The notes under the pieces are model-generated. The model searched no databases. It saw only the letters and a list, made by a program, of their open reading frames with translations, and was not told the origin of the DNA. Made by a program: the position numbers and the translations under genes. A stretch of 64,000 nt of DNA from an uncultured Candidatus Melainabacteria bacterium (GTDB taxonomy: Bacteria; Cyanobacteriota; Vampirovibrionia; Gastranaerophilales; Gastranaerophilaceae), in the NCBI GenBank assembly GCA_934757275.1, contig CAKVLN010000003.1:124001-188000 (forward strand), read 5' to 3'. Below, piece after piece: positions 17,003-25,682 of this stretch. Numbering within the stretch: the stretch's first letter is position 1; every line of letters starts with the position of its first letter.

Positions 17003-18598
17003 ATGGACATCAAAATATCAACAAATAATTTCAATATTCCGAAAATAAACTTTAAAAGCGGTGATGACAAGAAAAATGTAACAACTCCGAAAGAGTCCAA
17101 ATTAGAAAAAACACCGCAAAATGATACGTTTGAAATGTCAGTTGGTTATGTAAATGACGAGCATGGACAAACCAACAACATGATGAGAATTTTATCTGGC
17201 TTGAAAGGCGATTTAAGAGTTTCAGCTGGTGATAATGATATTGGAGATGAGAAAAACAAAGCCGTTCACAGAGCTACAATGAAATTCATGAATGTTGCAA
17301 ACATTACTGCAACAGCTTTAGGAAACCATGAATTAGACACTACTCAATCCGATTTGATGGATTCAATTGAAGATTTCGACGGCGACATTCTTGCGACGAA
17401 CGTTAAGCAGATGGAGCTAGAGGACGAAGATCCAGAAGAAGTTAAAGAGCTTGGAAGAGCACCACTTATCAAGAACCTAAAACATTCAAAAATCGTTGAT
17501 GTGAAAGGTGAGAAAGTCGGCTTAGTAGGAGCCTCTCCTATTGACATGTTAGATAGACTTACCCACCCAAACTATCACAACGATTGCTCTATTGATGAAT
17601 TAGAAGATACTATAGAGGATATTCAAGAAGAAGTTGATAAAATGAAAGAACAGGGTGTAAACAAAATCTTTTTACTATCACACCTTGGACATCAAAAAGA
17701 TCAAATTGTAGCGCAAAATACCAGAGACATTGATGTTATAATTGGTGGACATACGCATGAATTGGTAAAAGACATAAAAGAAGGCGAAAACCTCTTCTAC
17801 AACGAAGATGGCGAACCTGTGGTATTAACAGAAGCTGGGCGTGATGGCGCATATTTTGGCAAATTGAATTTAACCTTTGACAAAGATGGTGTAATCACTA
17901 AGGCTCAAAACAACTTGGGTGAAACAAGATTATTCCACAAAAATATGATTAACCAATACATTTTTGACGAAATTTTAGGAAAGCCTGAAAAAGTTGGTTA
18001 CATCAGAAAAGCTCCGCCACCACCAACAACATTAATCGAGGAAAACCCTCACGCTAATTTTGTTTGTGACGCAATGAAAGAGGAAATGGGTGCAGACATC
18101 GGCGTTTGGAACAATGGCGGTATCAGAAATTTCTTTCACGAAGGTGTAATAGATTCTCGTGATATCAAAGATATCGCACCATTCTTTGACAGAATGTCAC
18201 TTGCAGAGGTTTCCGAAAAGACCTTGGTAGATATGTTCAAAGCGACTGTAAAAACAACATACACAAGCCACGGAAACAAACCTGGGTTGATTGCGGTTTC
18301 TGGTTTAAATTACACTGTAAGCCCTAAAAAAGGCGAACTCACGGCAATGAACTTTGTTGACAAAAACGGAAAAGAAATTCCAATTGATATCAACAACCCT
18401 AGAGCCGACAAAATGTACAAGGTTGCAACTGATGAATTTATGATGTCTGCAGGAGCCGATTTTGCAGTACTTGCGCCACACGACAAGTGTATTGAAATCA
18501 GACCTTATGACAAAGACATTTTGACTTGCGAATACATCAAGCATCTTGATAAACCAATTGACATCAACCAAACTGGTCGTATCAAATTTGAAGATTAA
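17003..18598 (+). CDS. 5'-nucleotidase/UshA-type metallophosphatase without signal peptide
   Basis: Two-domain bifunctional metallophosphatase of about 531 aa. The calcineurin-like domain has the metal motifs in order: YVNDEHG, SAGDN, GNHELD, LLSHLGH and GGHTHE; the C-terminal substrate domain has WNNGGIRN and the MSAGADF region. Relatives are normally exported, but this one starts with a polar segment (MDIKISTNNFNIPKINFKSG) carrying the recurrent F-K-S motif and no signal peptide. AAGG favours the ATG at 17003 over a GTG 6 nt earlier. Likely hydrolyses nucleotides or other phosphoesters. Confidence 0.85.
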   Translation: MDIKISTNNFNIPKINFKSGDDKKNVTTPKESKLEKTPQNDTFEMSVGYVNDEHGQTNNMMRILSGLKGDLRVSAGDNDIGDEKNKAVHRATMKFMNVANITATALGNHELDTTQSDLMDSIEDFDGDILATNVKQMELEDEDPEEVKELGRAPLIKNLKHSKIVDVKGEKVGLVGASPIDMLDRLTHPNYHNDCSIDELEDTIEDIQEEVDKMKEQGVNKIFLLSHLGHQKDQIVAQNTRDIDVIIGGHTHELVKDIKEGENLFYNEDGEPVVLTEAGRDGAYFGKLNLTFDKDGVITKAQNNLGETRLFHKNMINQYIFDEILGKPEKVGYIRKAPPPPTTLIEENPHANFVCDAMKEEMGADIGVWNNGGIRNFFHEGVIDSRDIKDIAPFFDRMSLAEVSEKTLVDMFKATVKTTYTSHGNKPGLIAVSGLNYTVSPKKGELTAMNFVDKNGKEIPIDINNPRADKMYKVATDEFMMSAGADFAVLAPHDKCIEIRPYDKDILTCEYIKHLDKPIDINQTGRIKFED

Positions 18599-18602
18599 TT
18601 CG

Positions 18603-19409
18603 CTACAAAAGCTCTTTTATCGCTAAAGGTAAGTATTTCGGCAAATCAGAGGCTAGAACAGAATACTCGCTTAAATCTTGCGAAGCAATTTCGCCTGCTC
18701 TTGAATGCAAATACACGCCTAACTTAGCAGCTTCAAAAATTTCCATTTTTTGTGCCAGCAAGCCTGCGATAATCCCCGCCAGCACATCACCAGAGCCAGC
18801 TTTTGCGAGCGCAGAGTTGCCATGCTGGTTTACAGATATTTTGTCCTTATAACAAATAGTTGTCCTATGCGTTTTTAAAACCGCAACACAATTATACTTT
18901 TCAGAAAGTTGTCTTGCGCTACCTTCCAAATCTTCTAAAACATTCTCTAAAGGAACGCCCAGCAATCTTGAAGCCTCCAGCGGGTGTGGCGTGATAATAG
19001 TATTTTTAGGCAAATCAATTATCTTCTTTGCAAGAATATTCAAACCATCTGCATCTATCAACACTGGAACGGTTTCCTTTTGCAACCAATTTATAACATC
19101 TATGAAAAGCTTTCTTGAAGAACTTTCAAGCCCTAAACCGCAGCCAATAAGAATTGTTGAATATTGCTTAACATTTCTTAATCCTTCTTGCCTTGAAAGA
19201 TAGACCGCTTCTGGCAAAAGCGTAGACACGGAGCGCACAACCTCTTTTTCCGACGCTAACGCAACAAAACCTGCGCCAGCCTTCAATACAGATACCGTTG
19301 AAAGATAGGAAGCTCCAATATAATTTTTGCAGCCAGCAAAATTCAGAACCTTACCAAAAGTCCCTTTATTAGAATTTTGTTCTCTTATTGGCATCTTGTA
19401 ATCTTGCAT
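18603..19409 (-). CDS. nnrD: ADP/ATP-dependent NAD(P)H-hydrate dehydratase
   Basis: Repairs hydrated NAD(P)H. The 268-aa ribokinase-like protein has KVLNFAGCKNYIGA near the N-terminus, IIGCGLG-type motif (ILIGCGLGLE), TPHPLEASRLLG and the catalytic AKAGSGDVLAGIIAGLLAQ. Only the dehydratase domain is present; the epimerase NnrE, often fused, is absent here. TAGGAG precedes the ATG. It is followed upstream (minus strand) by trmL. Confidence 0.92.
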   Translation of the reverse strand: MQDYKMPIREQNSNKGTFGKVLNFAGCKNYIGASYLSTVSVLKAGAGFVALASEKEVVRSVSTLLPEAVYLSRQEGLRNVKQYSTILIGCGLGLESSSRKLFIDVINWLQKETVPVLIDADGLNILAKKIIDLPKNTIITPHPLEASRLLGVPLENVLEDLEGSARQLSEKYNCVAVLKTHRTTICYKDKISVNQHGNSALAKAGSGDVLAGIIAGLLAQKMEIFEAAKLGVYLHSRAGEIASQDLSEYSVLASDLPKYLPLAIKELL

Positions 19410-19428
19410 AACAAAGCTCCTAGGCTAA

Positions 19429-19878
19429 TTATATGCCAATTTGTCTAACAATTTCATACGCCACAATTGCTACCGAGTTAGACAAATTCAAACTTCTTTG
19501 TCCTTCTTTCATCGGAATAGTGATTGCGGTTTCTTGAGTAACGTATTCTTGTGGCAAGCCTCTAGATTCTGGTCCAAAAACAATAAAATCATTTTCTTGG
19601 AACTTAAAATCGGTATAAACTCTTTTAGATTTTGTTGTAAGATAGAAAAATCTTCCATTTGGGAATTGTTTATACAACTCCTCCATTGATTCTATCCTAT
19701 GCAAATCAACAGTTTGCCAATAGTCCATGCCAGCACGTTTTGTATACTTATCAGTAAGCGCAAAACCTAATTTACCTACAAGATATAAAGAGGCACCTGT
19801 ACAAGCACAAAGCCTAGCAATATTTCCAGTATTTTGTGGAATTTCCGGTTCGTATAAAACTACATTTAATTTTGTCAT
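19429..19878 (-). CDS. trmL: tRNA (cytidine/uridine-34 2'-O)-methyltransferase
   Basis: SPOUT-class methyltransferase of 149 aa that methylates the wobble ribose of certain leucine tRNAs. Family motifs are present: LYEPEIPQNTGNIARLCACT at the start, FGPESRGLP in the knot and RSLNLSNSVAIVAYE at the end. Full family length. It precedes nnrD on the same strand and may share a transcript with it. Confidence 0.95.
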   Translation of the reverse strand: MTKLNVVLYEPEIPQNTGNIARLCACTGASLYLVGKLGFALTDKYTKRAGMDYWQTVDLHRIESMEELYKQFPNGRFFYLTTKSKRVYTDFKFQENDFIVFGPESRGLPQEYVTQETAITIPMKEGQRSLNLSNSVAIVAYEIVRQIGI

Positions 19879-19895
19879 TTTTCACCATATAATTT

Positions 19896-19919
19896 AAAAC
19901 ACCCAATTAAGGGTGTTTT
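19896..19919 (-). terminator. Terminator after the phosphatidyltransferase gene
   Basis: AAAACACCC / GGGTGTTTT stem with a 6-nt loop and flanking T/A runs, just beyond the end of the phosphatidyltransferase gene on the minus strand. Confidence 0.8.
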
Positions 19920-19927
19920 ATTTATTT

Positions 19928-20518
19928 TTACTTTTTATCTTCAAACAAGTATTTTGCCTCAAGCACAACAGGCACTCCTCTTACAACGCAAAAGACAATT
20001 GCAAAGACTGCTGCCCAGAAACCTATAGCCCAAATAATTTCTCTATGTGGGCAAACTGGAATTTTTGCTGCAATAATAAGAACAAATGCCAAAACTTTCG
20101 CTACTGCGTAACTGATTCTCATAAATTTAGAGCCTGTAATAAATTTGCAAACCGGATTAACTTGCATTCCAAATGGAGTTAAGCCCTTCTCCATAGCAGC
20201 ACTTCTAATTGTATCAGTAATAAAACCTCTTGTTATAGCAATTAATGGGAACAGAATATTTAACCAACCCATTACAGCAAACAATATCCAATAAGTATTT
20301 TCAACAATTCTGTCACCCATAATATCTAAAAGCGCACCGAACTTTGATTCTTCATGGAATTTTCTAGCAACATATCCATCTAAACCGTCAAGCGCAAACG
20401 CAATTATTGTAAGAACTAATGCCCAAACATAAGAGGCAGTGTTACCCTGGCAAGCATAAATTAGATATACCGCAAAGAACATTACAAATATTCTAAATAT
20501 AGAAATAAAGTTAGCCAT
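19928..20518 (-). CDS. CDP-alcohol phosphatidyltransferase
   Basis: Membrane enzyme that joins a CDP-linked lipid to an alcohol; most likely phosphatidylglycerophosphate synthase (PgsA-like). The catalytic motif is intact: DGYVAR, then G and two Asp in KFGALLDIMGD (about residues 54-77). Four to five hydrophobic segments. The ATG opening MANFISIF is chosen because AAAGGA precedes it; a frame extends 11 codons further without one. It lies downstream of the Gfo/Idh gene on the same strand. Confidence 0.85.
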   Translation of the reverse strand: MANFISIFRIFVMFFAVYLIYACQGNTASYVWALVLTIIAFALDGLDGYVARKFHEESKFGALLDIMGDRIVENTYWILFAVMGWLNILFPLIAITRGFITDTIRSAAMEKGLTPFGMQVNPVCKFITGSKFMRISYAVAKVLAFVLIIAAKIPVCPHREIIWAIGFWAAVFAIVFCVVRGVPVVLEAKYLFEDKK

Positions 20519-20576
20519 TATTAATCCTTTCTTAAAGCGTACGAGGTGCAAGTTTCGCCCTCATTACTTTTTATTT

Positions 20577-21575
20577 TTACACCTTCATTCTTGAAAGTGC
20601 AAAGTCCTTTTTGTTCAAGTCTTCTACCTTCGAGCCTAGCATAATTTTTTCAGCCTCTTCTAGAACGCTTACGACAGCATATCCGTTAGCACCGTCTGAA
20701 CGAGCCTTTTGACCTGATGCACAACAATTTACAAAATGTTGACATGCTAGTTTCAAAGGTTCAATTTCTAAATAGTCTAAGGCATAATTTTGAGTATTTG
20801 CCGGAACAAAGTTGTCATAGACTTTCAATTTATCGTTTGGAGCAGTGTCATCAAAAATTGCAGTAGCTTTTGTACCTCTAACCAATAAAGTAACGTGCTT
20901 TTGAGGTGTAATCCAGCTATCAGAAATATGAGCAATCATACCGCCTTCAAACTCAACTCCAATATGAGTAATATCCATAATATTGTTTCTCTCAGAAGAG
21001 CAACCAATAGCAGAAATTACTTTTACTGGATTTTTGCCAGTAACGTATGCAATCATAGAAATATCATGAGGTGCTAAGTCCCACATAACGCTTCTGTCGT
21101 TCTTGTGATAATTTACATTCAATCTATCGCTTTGAGCATAAACCAATTCGCCTAAAACGCCTTCTTCGATAAGCATTTTCAATCTGTTTACTGCTGGGTG
21201 ATAAAGCAGTAAGTGATCAACCATCAACACAAGTCCTTTTTCTTCTGCTAATTCTGTTAATACTTTTGCCTCTTCCGCAACAGTTGAAATTGGTTTTTCT
21301 ACATATACATTTTTCCCAGCCTCAAGCATAGCTTTAACTATCTTGAAATGTGTGTGGCTAGGTGTTACAACTGCAACACCAGTAATTTCTGGATTATTTA
21401 TAATATCATTAAAATCTTTTGTAACTTTTACTCCAGAGAACTGTTCTTGAACAGCTTTCAACGAGTCGTCGTCTAAGTCACAAACCATTTCCAACGCATT
21501 TAGGTTATAAAAATTGCGGACAATATTTTTGCCCCACATTCCCATACCAATTACTGCTATTTTTTGTTCTTTCAT
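20577..21575 (-). CDS. Gfo/Idh/MocA-family NAD(P)-dependent oxidoreductase
   Basis: Two-domain sugar oxidoreductase, 332 aa. The Rossmann domain starts IAVIGMGMWGKN, followed by VVTPSHTHF and the conserved EKPIS (about 95); the second domain has WDLAPHDISMI with the likely catalytic His. WlbA/WbpB-type nucleotide-sugar dehydrogenases share this arrangement, so a role in surface sugar synthesis is plausible but unproven. GGGGAG precedes the ATG. Confidence 0.88.
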   Translation of the reverse strand: MKEQKIAVIGMGMWGKNIVRNFYNLNALEMVCDLDDDSLKAVQEQFSGVKVTKDFNDIINNPEITGVAVVTPSHTHFKIVKAMLEAGKNVYVEKPISTVAEEAKVLTELAEEKGLVLMVDHLLLYHPAVNRLKMLIEEGVLGELVYAQSDRLNVNYHKNDRSVMWDLAPHDISMIAYVTGKNPVKVISAIGCSSERNNIMDITHIGVEFEGGMIAHISDSWITPQKHVTLLVRGTKATAIFDDTAPNDKLKVYDNFVPANTQNYALDYLEIEPLKLACQHFVNCCASGQKARSDGANGYAVVSVLEEAEKIMLGSKVEDLNKKDFALSRMKV

Positions 21576-21651
21576 ACTATTCTCCCCTATATAAAGATTA
21601 TATTACAAGCCAAATTTTCAGTAAAGGGGAAAATTAAATAGATACAATATT

Positions 21652-22686
21652 TTACAAATTCTTAACAAAAAATTCTGTAAAATCTTCAACTTTATACTGT
21701 CCAAAGGAAAATAAACTTAACGCCGCCTCGCAACCTAAACATGAAGTTAAAACGACTTTTGCACCGCTATTTCTTATATTTTTATGCTTTTTAAAAAATA
21801 ATTTTGATAAAATCTTGTATTCACTCAATTTAGTTACGCCATTCAAACCACAACAAGTGTCAAATTCTTTCATCTCTATGTATTCAAGATTTTCGGTATT
21901 ATTTAAAACCCACTTGATATCATCAAAATTTTCAATATTGCAAGGTTTATGAAAAGTAACTTTTTTATGTTTTTTCAAACTTAGTTTCAATTCGTTTTCT
22001 CTAATGTATTCAAAGATGTTTTTAACCTCTATTTCATCAGAGAATTTTTTTATAGTTTTTTCACAACTTGCACAAGTTGTAACAATCTGTTTTATTCCAT
22101 ACTTATCTATTATTTCAAGGAAATTCTGCTTAGCTTTTTCAAAAGACTCAACATCTCCTCGCACCATATAAGGAATCCCGCAACAACCAAAATCTGGAGT
22201 TATCACTTCTATGCCACAAGAATTTAAAAGTTTTATAATTGAATTGTTACCTTTCATTTTTCCGCTACAACCGCCAAAATAAAGAACTTTTTTTTCAAAA
22301 ATCTGCGATTTAGCATTTTTAGCAAAAAAACTTAAAAAATTCACACCCAAACCAAACAAAAAATATTTTTGAAAAAAAGAAATAACTCTTTCAAAAAAGT
22401 GTGTTTTAAAATATTCAGCCTTTGCAGAAGTTATAATATCAACTATATCAATCCCACTAGGGCAAAATTTTGAACAAGCACCGCATTTAAGACACAAATC
22501 TAGGTAACGATTAAGCTTCGGTGACATTTTTAATTCACCTTTTATCAAGCCTCTGAGCATAATAAATTGCCCTCTTGATACCGAGCAATCATTCCCTGTA
22601 ATCTTGTAGATAGGACAAACCGCTTGGCAAAGTCCACACTTTGAACAAGAGTGAATATCTTCTTTATACTCCGACAAATTCTTCAT
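21652..22686 (-). CDS. GlcF-like iron-sulfur protein (CCG domains)
   Basis: Iron-sulfur subunit resembling GlcF of glycolate oxidase and related lactate or glycerol-3-phosphate dehydrogenases. Two [4Fe-4S] motifs lie at the N-terminus (CSKCGLCQAVCP, CLKCGACSKFCP) and two CCG domains follow (CCGIPY and CCGLNG). 344 aa, somewhat short of GlcF. No FAD-subunit gene adjoins it, so its partner is elsewhere. A TAAAAT lies 6 nt before the ATG and no Shine-Dalgarno is present, suggesting a leaderless mRNA. Confidence 0.85.
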   Translation of the reverse strand: MKNLSEYKEDIHSCSKCGLCQAVCPIYKITGNDCSVSRGQFIMLRGLIKGELKMSPKLNRYLDLCLKCGACSKFCPSGIDIVDIITSAKAEYFKTHFFERVISFFQKYFLFGLGVNFLSFFAKNAKSQIFEKKVLYFGGCSGKMKGNNSIIKLLNSCGIEVITPDFGCCGIPYMVRGDVESFEKAKQNFLEIIDKYGIKQIVTTCASCEKTIKKFSDEIEVKNIFEYIRENELKLSLKKHKKVTFHKPCNIENFDDIKWVLNNTENLEYIEMKEFDTCCGLNGVTKLSEYKILSKLFFKKHKNIRNSGAKVVLTSCLGCEAALSLFSFGQYKVEDFTEFFVKNL

Positions 22687-22719
22687 ACAAATATTTTAGC
22701 ATAACAAATCAAAATATTA

Positions 22720-22758
22720 AAAAAGATGCGCCAATTTACTACTTTGGCGCATCTTTTT
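22720..22758 (-). terminator. Terminator after lytic transglycosylase gene
   Basis: Long hairpin AAAGATGCGCCAA / TTGGCGCATCTTT with A and T runs on the two sides, so it can work in both directions. Confidence 0.85.
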
Positions 22759-22782
22759 AACAAATAAATAAATTCCAAATCT

Positions 22783-23409
22783 CTACAAAATTTCCATCAC
22801 TGGTTCTGAATGTTTTACCTCTGGAATTTCTCTCAAATTTGGCAAATCAACTGCTTTTGGAGAGTGTTTAACCTCACCAGTTGCTTTTGCAACCTTATGA
22901 GTTGTTTGCACATGAGCCTGCTTAACTTTTGTAATTGCAGGGTCTGGGTTCACTTTTTGATGATTGTATTCTGCCATAATTTGGTTTACAAATCTTCTAG
23001 TTTCACCATAAGGTGGAATTGAACCGCCAAACTTTTTAACATTTCCTGGACCTGCGTTATAAGCAGCCAGTGCTAATTCTGTTGAGCCAAACATTTTGTA
23101 CATCATTTTGTAATAAGTCAAACCTGCTTTAATGTTTTCACTCAAATAGTATGGGTTAAAACCCATTCTGTGTGCTGTTGATGGTAACAGTTGGAATACA
23201 CCCACTGCACCGTAGGGGCTTCTTAGTTCATGTCTAAAACCAGATTCCTTTTTTGCGATACTTAAAGCTAACGCTGGGTCTACGTTCATTTCAATAGAAT
23301 GTTTTACGATGGTTTCTTTAATTACGCTTTCCTGAGTCGGAGCAGCTTGCACCCTAGCGCATAGCAAAGTAAGCAATGCCATAGTTGTTAAGACTGTCTT
23401 TCTAATCAT
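22783..23409 (-). CDS. Exported lytic murein transglycosylase (SLT/MltE-like)
   Basis: Cleaves the glycan strands of peptidoglycan. Signal peptide (1-22, ending VQA), then an SLT lysozyme-like domain: catalytic Glu in AKKESGFRHELRS (about residue 52), YGAVGVFQLLP, and LALAAYNAGPGNVKK. A Pro/Lys-rich tail (150-208) follows. AAGAGG precedes the ATG. A 330-nt gene-free leader region precedes it. Confidence 0.93.
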   Translation of the reverse strand: MIRKTVLTTMALLTLLCARVQAAPTQESVIKETIVKHSIEMNVDPALALSIAKKESGFRHELRSPYGAVGVFQLLPSTAHRMGFNPYYLSENIKAGLTYYKMMYKMFGSTELALAAYNAGPGNVKKFGGSIPPYGETRRFVNQIMAEYNHQKVNPDPAITKVKQAHVQTTHKVAKATGEVKHSPKAVDLPNLREIPEVKHSEPVMEIL

Positions 23410-23738
23410 TGAAATCCTCTTATTATGTTAGTAAATTGTATCCTATAGAGCTACTATAAAAATCCTTCTTACGGTTTCACTATGTTCTCGTTTAGTTCCT
23501 AACATAGCGTCTTTCCTAAATTTTTTACCCTAAGTTTATTAACTTTGGTGCAACTGCTTAAAGCTTATTGCCGTAAAAAACTTGTTAGGCGACTATCTTA
23601 TGCTATTTCCCGCACTCCGAGTTGGATAAATAACTATACAGAATTTATGTCATGGTCATACTAACTCAAACAAACAAAAATTTCAACCCTTTTGTTGTAA
23701 TTTATACACTTAATACTTCAAATAGCATTTTTTTACAA
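23410..23738 (-). other. Gene-free region, possible structured leader RNA
   Basis: No gene on either strand. Read on the minus strand (direction of the transglycosylase) it contains less AT-rich blocks unusual for local intergenic DNA, such as CGGAGTGCGGGAAATAGC (near 23607-23624), and a hairpin CTATGTT...AACATAG (about 23479-23508). This suggests a 5' leader RNA acting on the transglycosylase. It does not match a riboswitch consensus I can recite. Confidence 0.35.
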
Positions 23739-24068
23739 TTATATTATGCTAAATTTTCTATTAATTAATTTGTGTTTTTCGGCTATAAAATCAATTTCGC
23801 TAACAAATAAATCGACTTTTTTATCAACATTCATTATATTAAATATTGCAAACACGTCTGAAGTAATATTAAAAAGTGCAAGATTTTTAATTTGGCAAAT
23901 TAAATCAATAAACTCCATACTGCACTCATTAACGTAGCTCATATCGAGTCCTACTTTTAGGTTTCTGTTTGCAAAAATTTCTTTAAGTAGTTTTTTCGCA
24001 TCTATTTCGCCTAACTTAGAACTAAATGGGGTAATTATACAATATTTGCTTGATGTTTTAATTTCCAT
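23739..24068 (-). CDS. STAS-domain protein (anti-sigma-factor-antagonist-like)
   Basis: Small 109-aa protein with the STAS pattern: beta-rich start, LKVGLDMSYVNECSMEFIDLIC (phosphorylatable Ser equivalent near residue 50), and IFNIMNVDKKVDLF near the end. STAS proteins relay signals in partner-switching systems; no anti-sigma kinase is in the window. TATAAT lies 6 nt before the ATG with no Shine-Dalgarno, suggesting a leaderless mRNA. Divergence is high, so the call is moderate. Confidence 0.6.
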   Translation of the reverse strand: MEIKTSSKYCIITPFSSKLGEIDAKKLLKEIFANRNLKVGLDMSYVNECSMEFIDLICQIKNLALFNITSDVFAIFNIMNVDKKVDLFVSEIDFIAEKHKLINRKFSII

Positions 24069-24218
24069 AATATTATTATAGATTTTGTTTCTATTAATAA
24101 GAATTATCCGAAATTATGAAAAACCTATAACCAAAGTTTGAACCTCAAGTTTTTGTTTTTGTTATAATTTTAGTATCGTATTATTATTTATTTATGCGAC
24201 GAAAAGGAGAGTTTAAAA

Positions 24219-25589
24219 ATGGACAGACAAAGACCACATGAACAGGATAAAATCGAACGTAGAAGTAATTTTCTTCCAGTAGAAGAAAACCTTACACCGG
24301 AGCAAGTTAAAGCAGAAGCGTCAAGATGCCTGACCTGCAAAAATCCAAGATGTGTAAAGGGTTGTCCAGTAAATATTCATATACCGGATTTTATCAAAGC
24401 TATTAAAGAAGACAAGCTTGATGAAGCTGGTGAAATAATTAGACAAACAAGCATGCTACCTTCTGTTTGCGGTAGAGTTTGTCCGCAAGAAAGACAATGC
24501 GAAGGAAGTTGCGTTTTAGGTATTAAAGGTGATGCCGTAGCTATCGGTGCTTTAGAAAGATACGTTGGCGACAACACCTCCGCTAAAACTCCCCAAATCG
24601 TTCCAACTGGCAAGAAAGTTGCAATCATTGGTTCTGGCTGTGCAGGCATGACCGCAGCATGTGATTTGAGAAAAGCTGGGCATGAAGTAACAATTTTTGA
24701 AGCCTTGCACAAATTTGGCGGAGTTTTAAGATATGGTATTCCACCATTTAGGCTTCCTAGAACAGTTTTAGATAGAGAAATTGAAGCTCTAAAAAGCATG
24801 GGCGTTAAATTTGTAAAAGACGTTGTTGTTGGAAAATCAATCACATTAAAACAACTTCAAGAAGATGGTTTTGACGCTATTTTTATCTGCTCTGGCGCAG
24901 GCTTGCCAAAGATGATGCATATTAAAGGTGAAAACCTAAACGGTGTATTTTCTGCAAATGAATTTTTAACAAGAGTAAATCTTATGCACGCAAATGATGA
25001 AAACTCAGCAACACCGCTAAGAGTTGGTAAATCAGTAGCAGTAATTGGCGGTGGTAACGTTGCAATGGACGCAGCTAGAACAGCCGTTAGAGTAGGTTTT
25101 GAAAAAGTTTATATCGTATATAGAAGAACAGAAAAAGAACTTCCTGCTCGTTTAGAAGAAATTAGACACGCAAAAGAAGAAGGTGTAATTTTCCAATTCT
25201 TACATGCTCCTACTGAAATTCTTGAAAAAGATGGTTATGTAGCTGGCATGAAATTTGAAATTATGGAACTAGGTGAACCTGATGAATCTGGCAGACGCAA
25301 ACCAGTTGGTACTGGTCGTTATGTAGACTTAGATGTTGATACAGTTATTGTAGCACTAGGCACAGGTCCAAACCCAATCATTCAAAAATCAGCACACATG
25401 GACGGTTTAGACTTCTCTCTAGACAAAAAAGGCTATTTTATGGTTGATGCAGAAACTAGAGAAACATCTATTCCAGCAATCTTCGCTGGTGGCGACGTTG
25501 CGCCAGTTGGGGAATCAAATGCCATCAATGCTATGGGCGCAGGTAAAAAAGCAGCAAAAGCTATTAATGAATACCTCGCAAATAAATAA
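24219..25589 (+). CDS. gltA: NADPH-dependent glutamate synthase small-subunit-like / NfnB-like oxidoreductase
   Basis: FAD/NAD(P)-binding Fe-S flavoprotein of 456 aa (homotetrameric GltA / NfnB type). N-terminal cysteine clusters (CLTCKNPRCVKGCPV and CGRVCPQERQCEGSC) hold [4Fe-4S] centres; two Rossmann motifs follow (IIGSGCAGM, VIGGGNVAMDAART) and the C-terminal FAD motif IFAGGDVAP. Neither a glutamate synthase large subunit nor NfnA adjoins, so it could act as GltA alone, with a distant partner, or as an NADPH:ferredoxin oxidoreductase. AAAGGAG ribosome site. Confidence 0.88.
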   Translation: MDRQRPHEQDKIERRSNFLPVEENLTPEQVKAEASRCLTCKNPRCVKGCPVNIHIPDFIKAIKEDKLDEAGEIIRQTSMLPSVCGRVCPQERQCEGSCVLGIKGDAVAIGALERYVGDNTSAKTPQIVPTGKKVAIIGSGCAGMTAACDLRKAGHEVTIFEALHKFGGVLRYGIPPFRLPRTVLDREIEALKSMGVKFVKDVVVGKSITLKQLQEDGFDAIFICSGAGLPKMMHIKGENLNGVFSANEFLTRVNLMHANDENSATPLRVGKSVAVIGGGNVAMDAARTAVRVGFEKVYIVYRRTEKELPARLEEIRHAKEEGVIFQFLHAPTEILEKDGYVAGMKFEIMELGEPDESGRRKPVGTGRYVDLDVDTVIVALGTGPNPIIQKSAHMDGLDFSLDKKGYFMVDAETRETSIPAIFAGGDVAPVGESNAINAMGAGKKAAKAINEYLANK

Positions 25590-25682
25590 TTTACAAGATG
25601 TTCATTTTATGATATAGTTTTGATGTTGTATAGTGCTAATATTATATTGGTATACAAATCTAACAAAAGAAGAGGTTGTTTG

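Noticed and set aside
23410..23738. c-di-AMP (ydaO/yuaA) riboswitch before the transglycosylase
   Set aside because: The core consensus words of that riboswitch are not present in order; only gene context fits.
23410..23738. RNase P RNA or tmRNA
   Set aside because: No GAGGAAAGTCC, ACAGAAA or GGATTCGAC-type conserved blocks, and no tRNA-like end.
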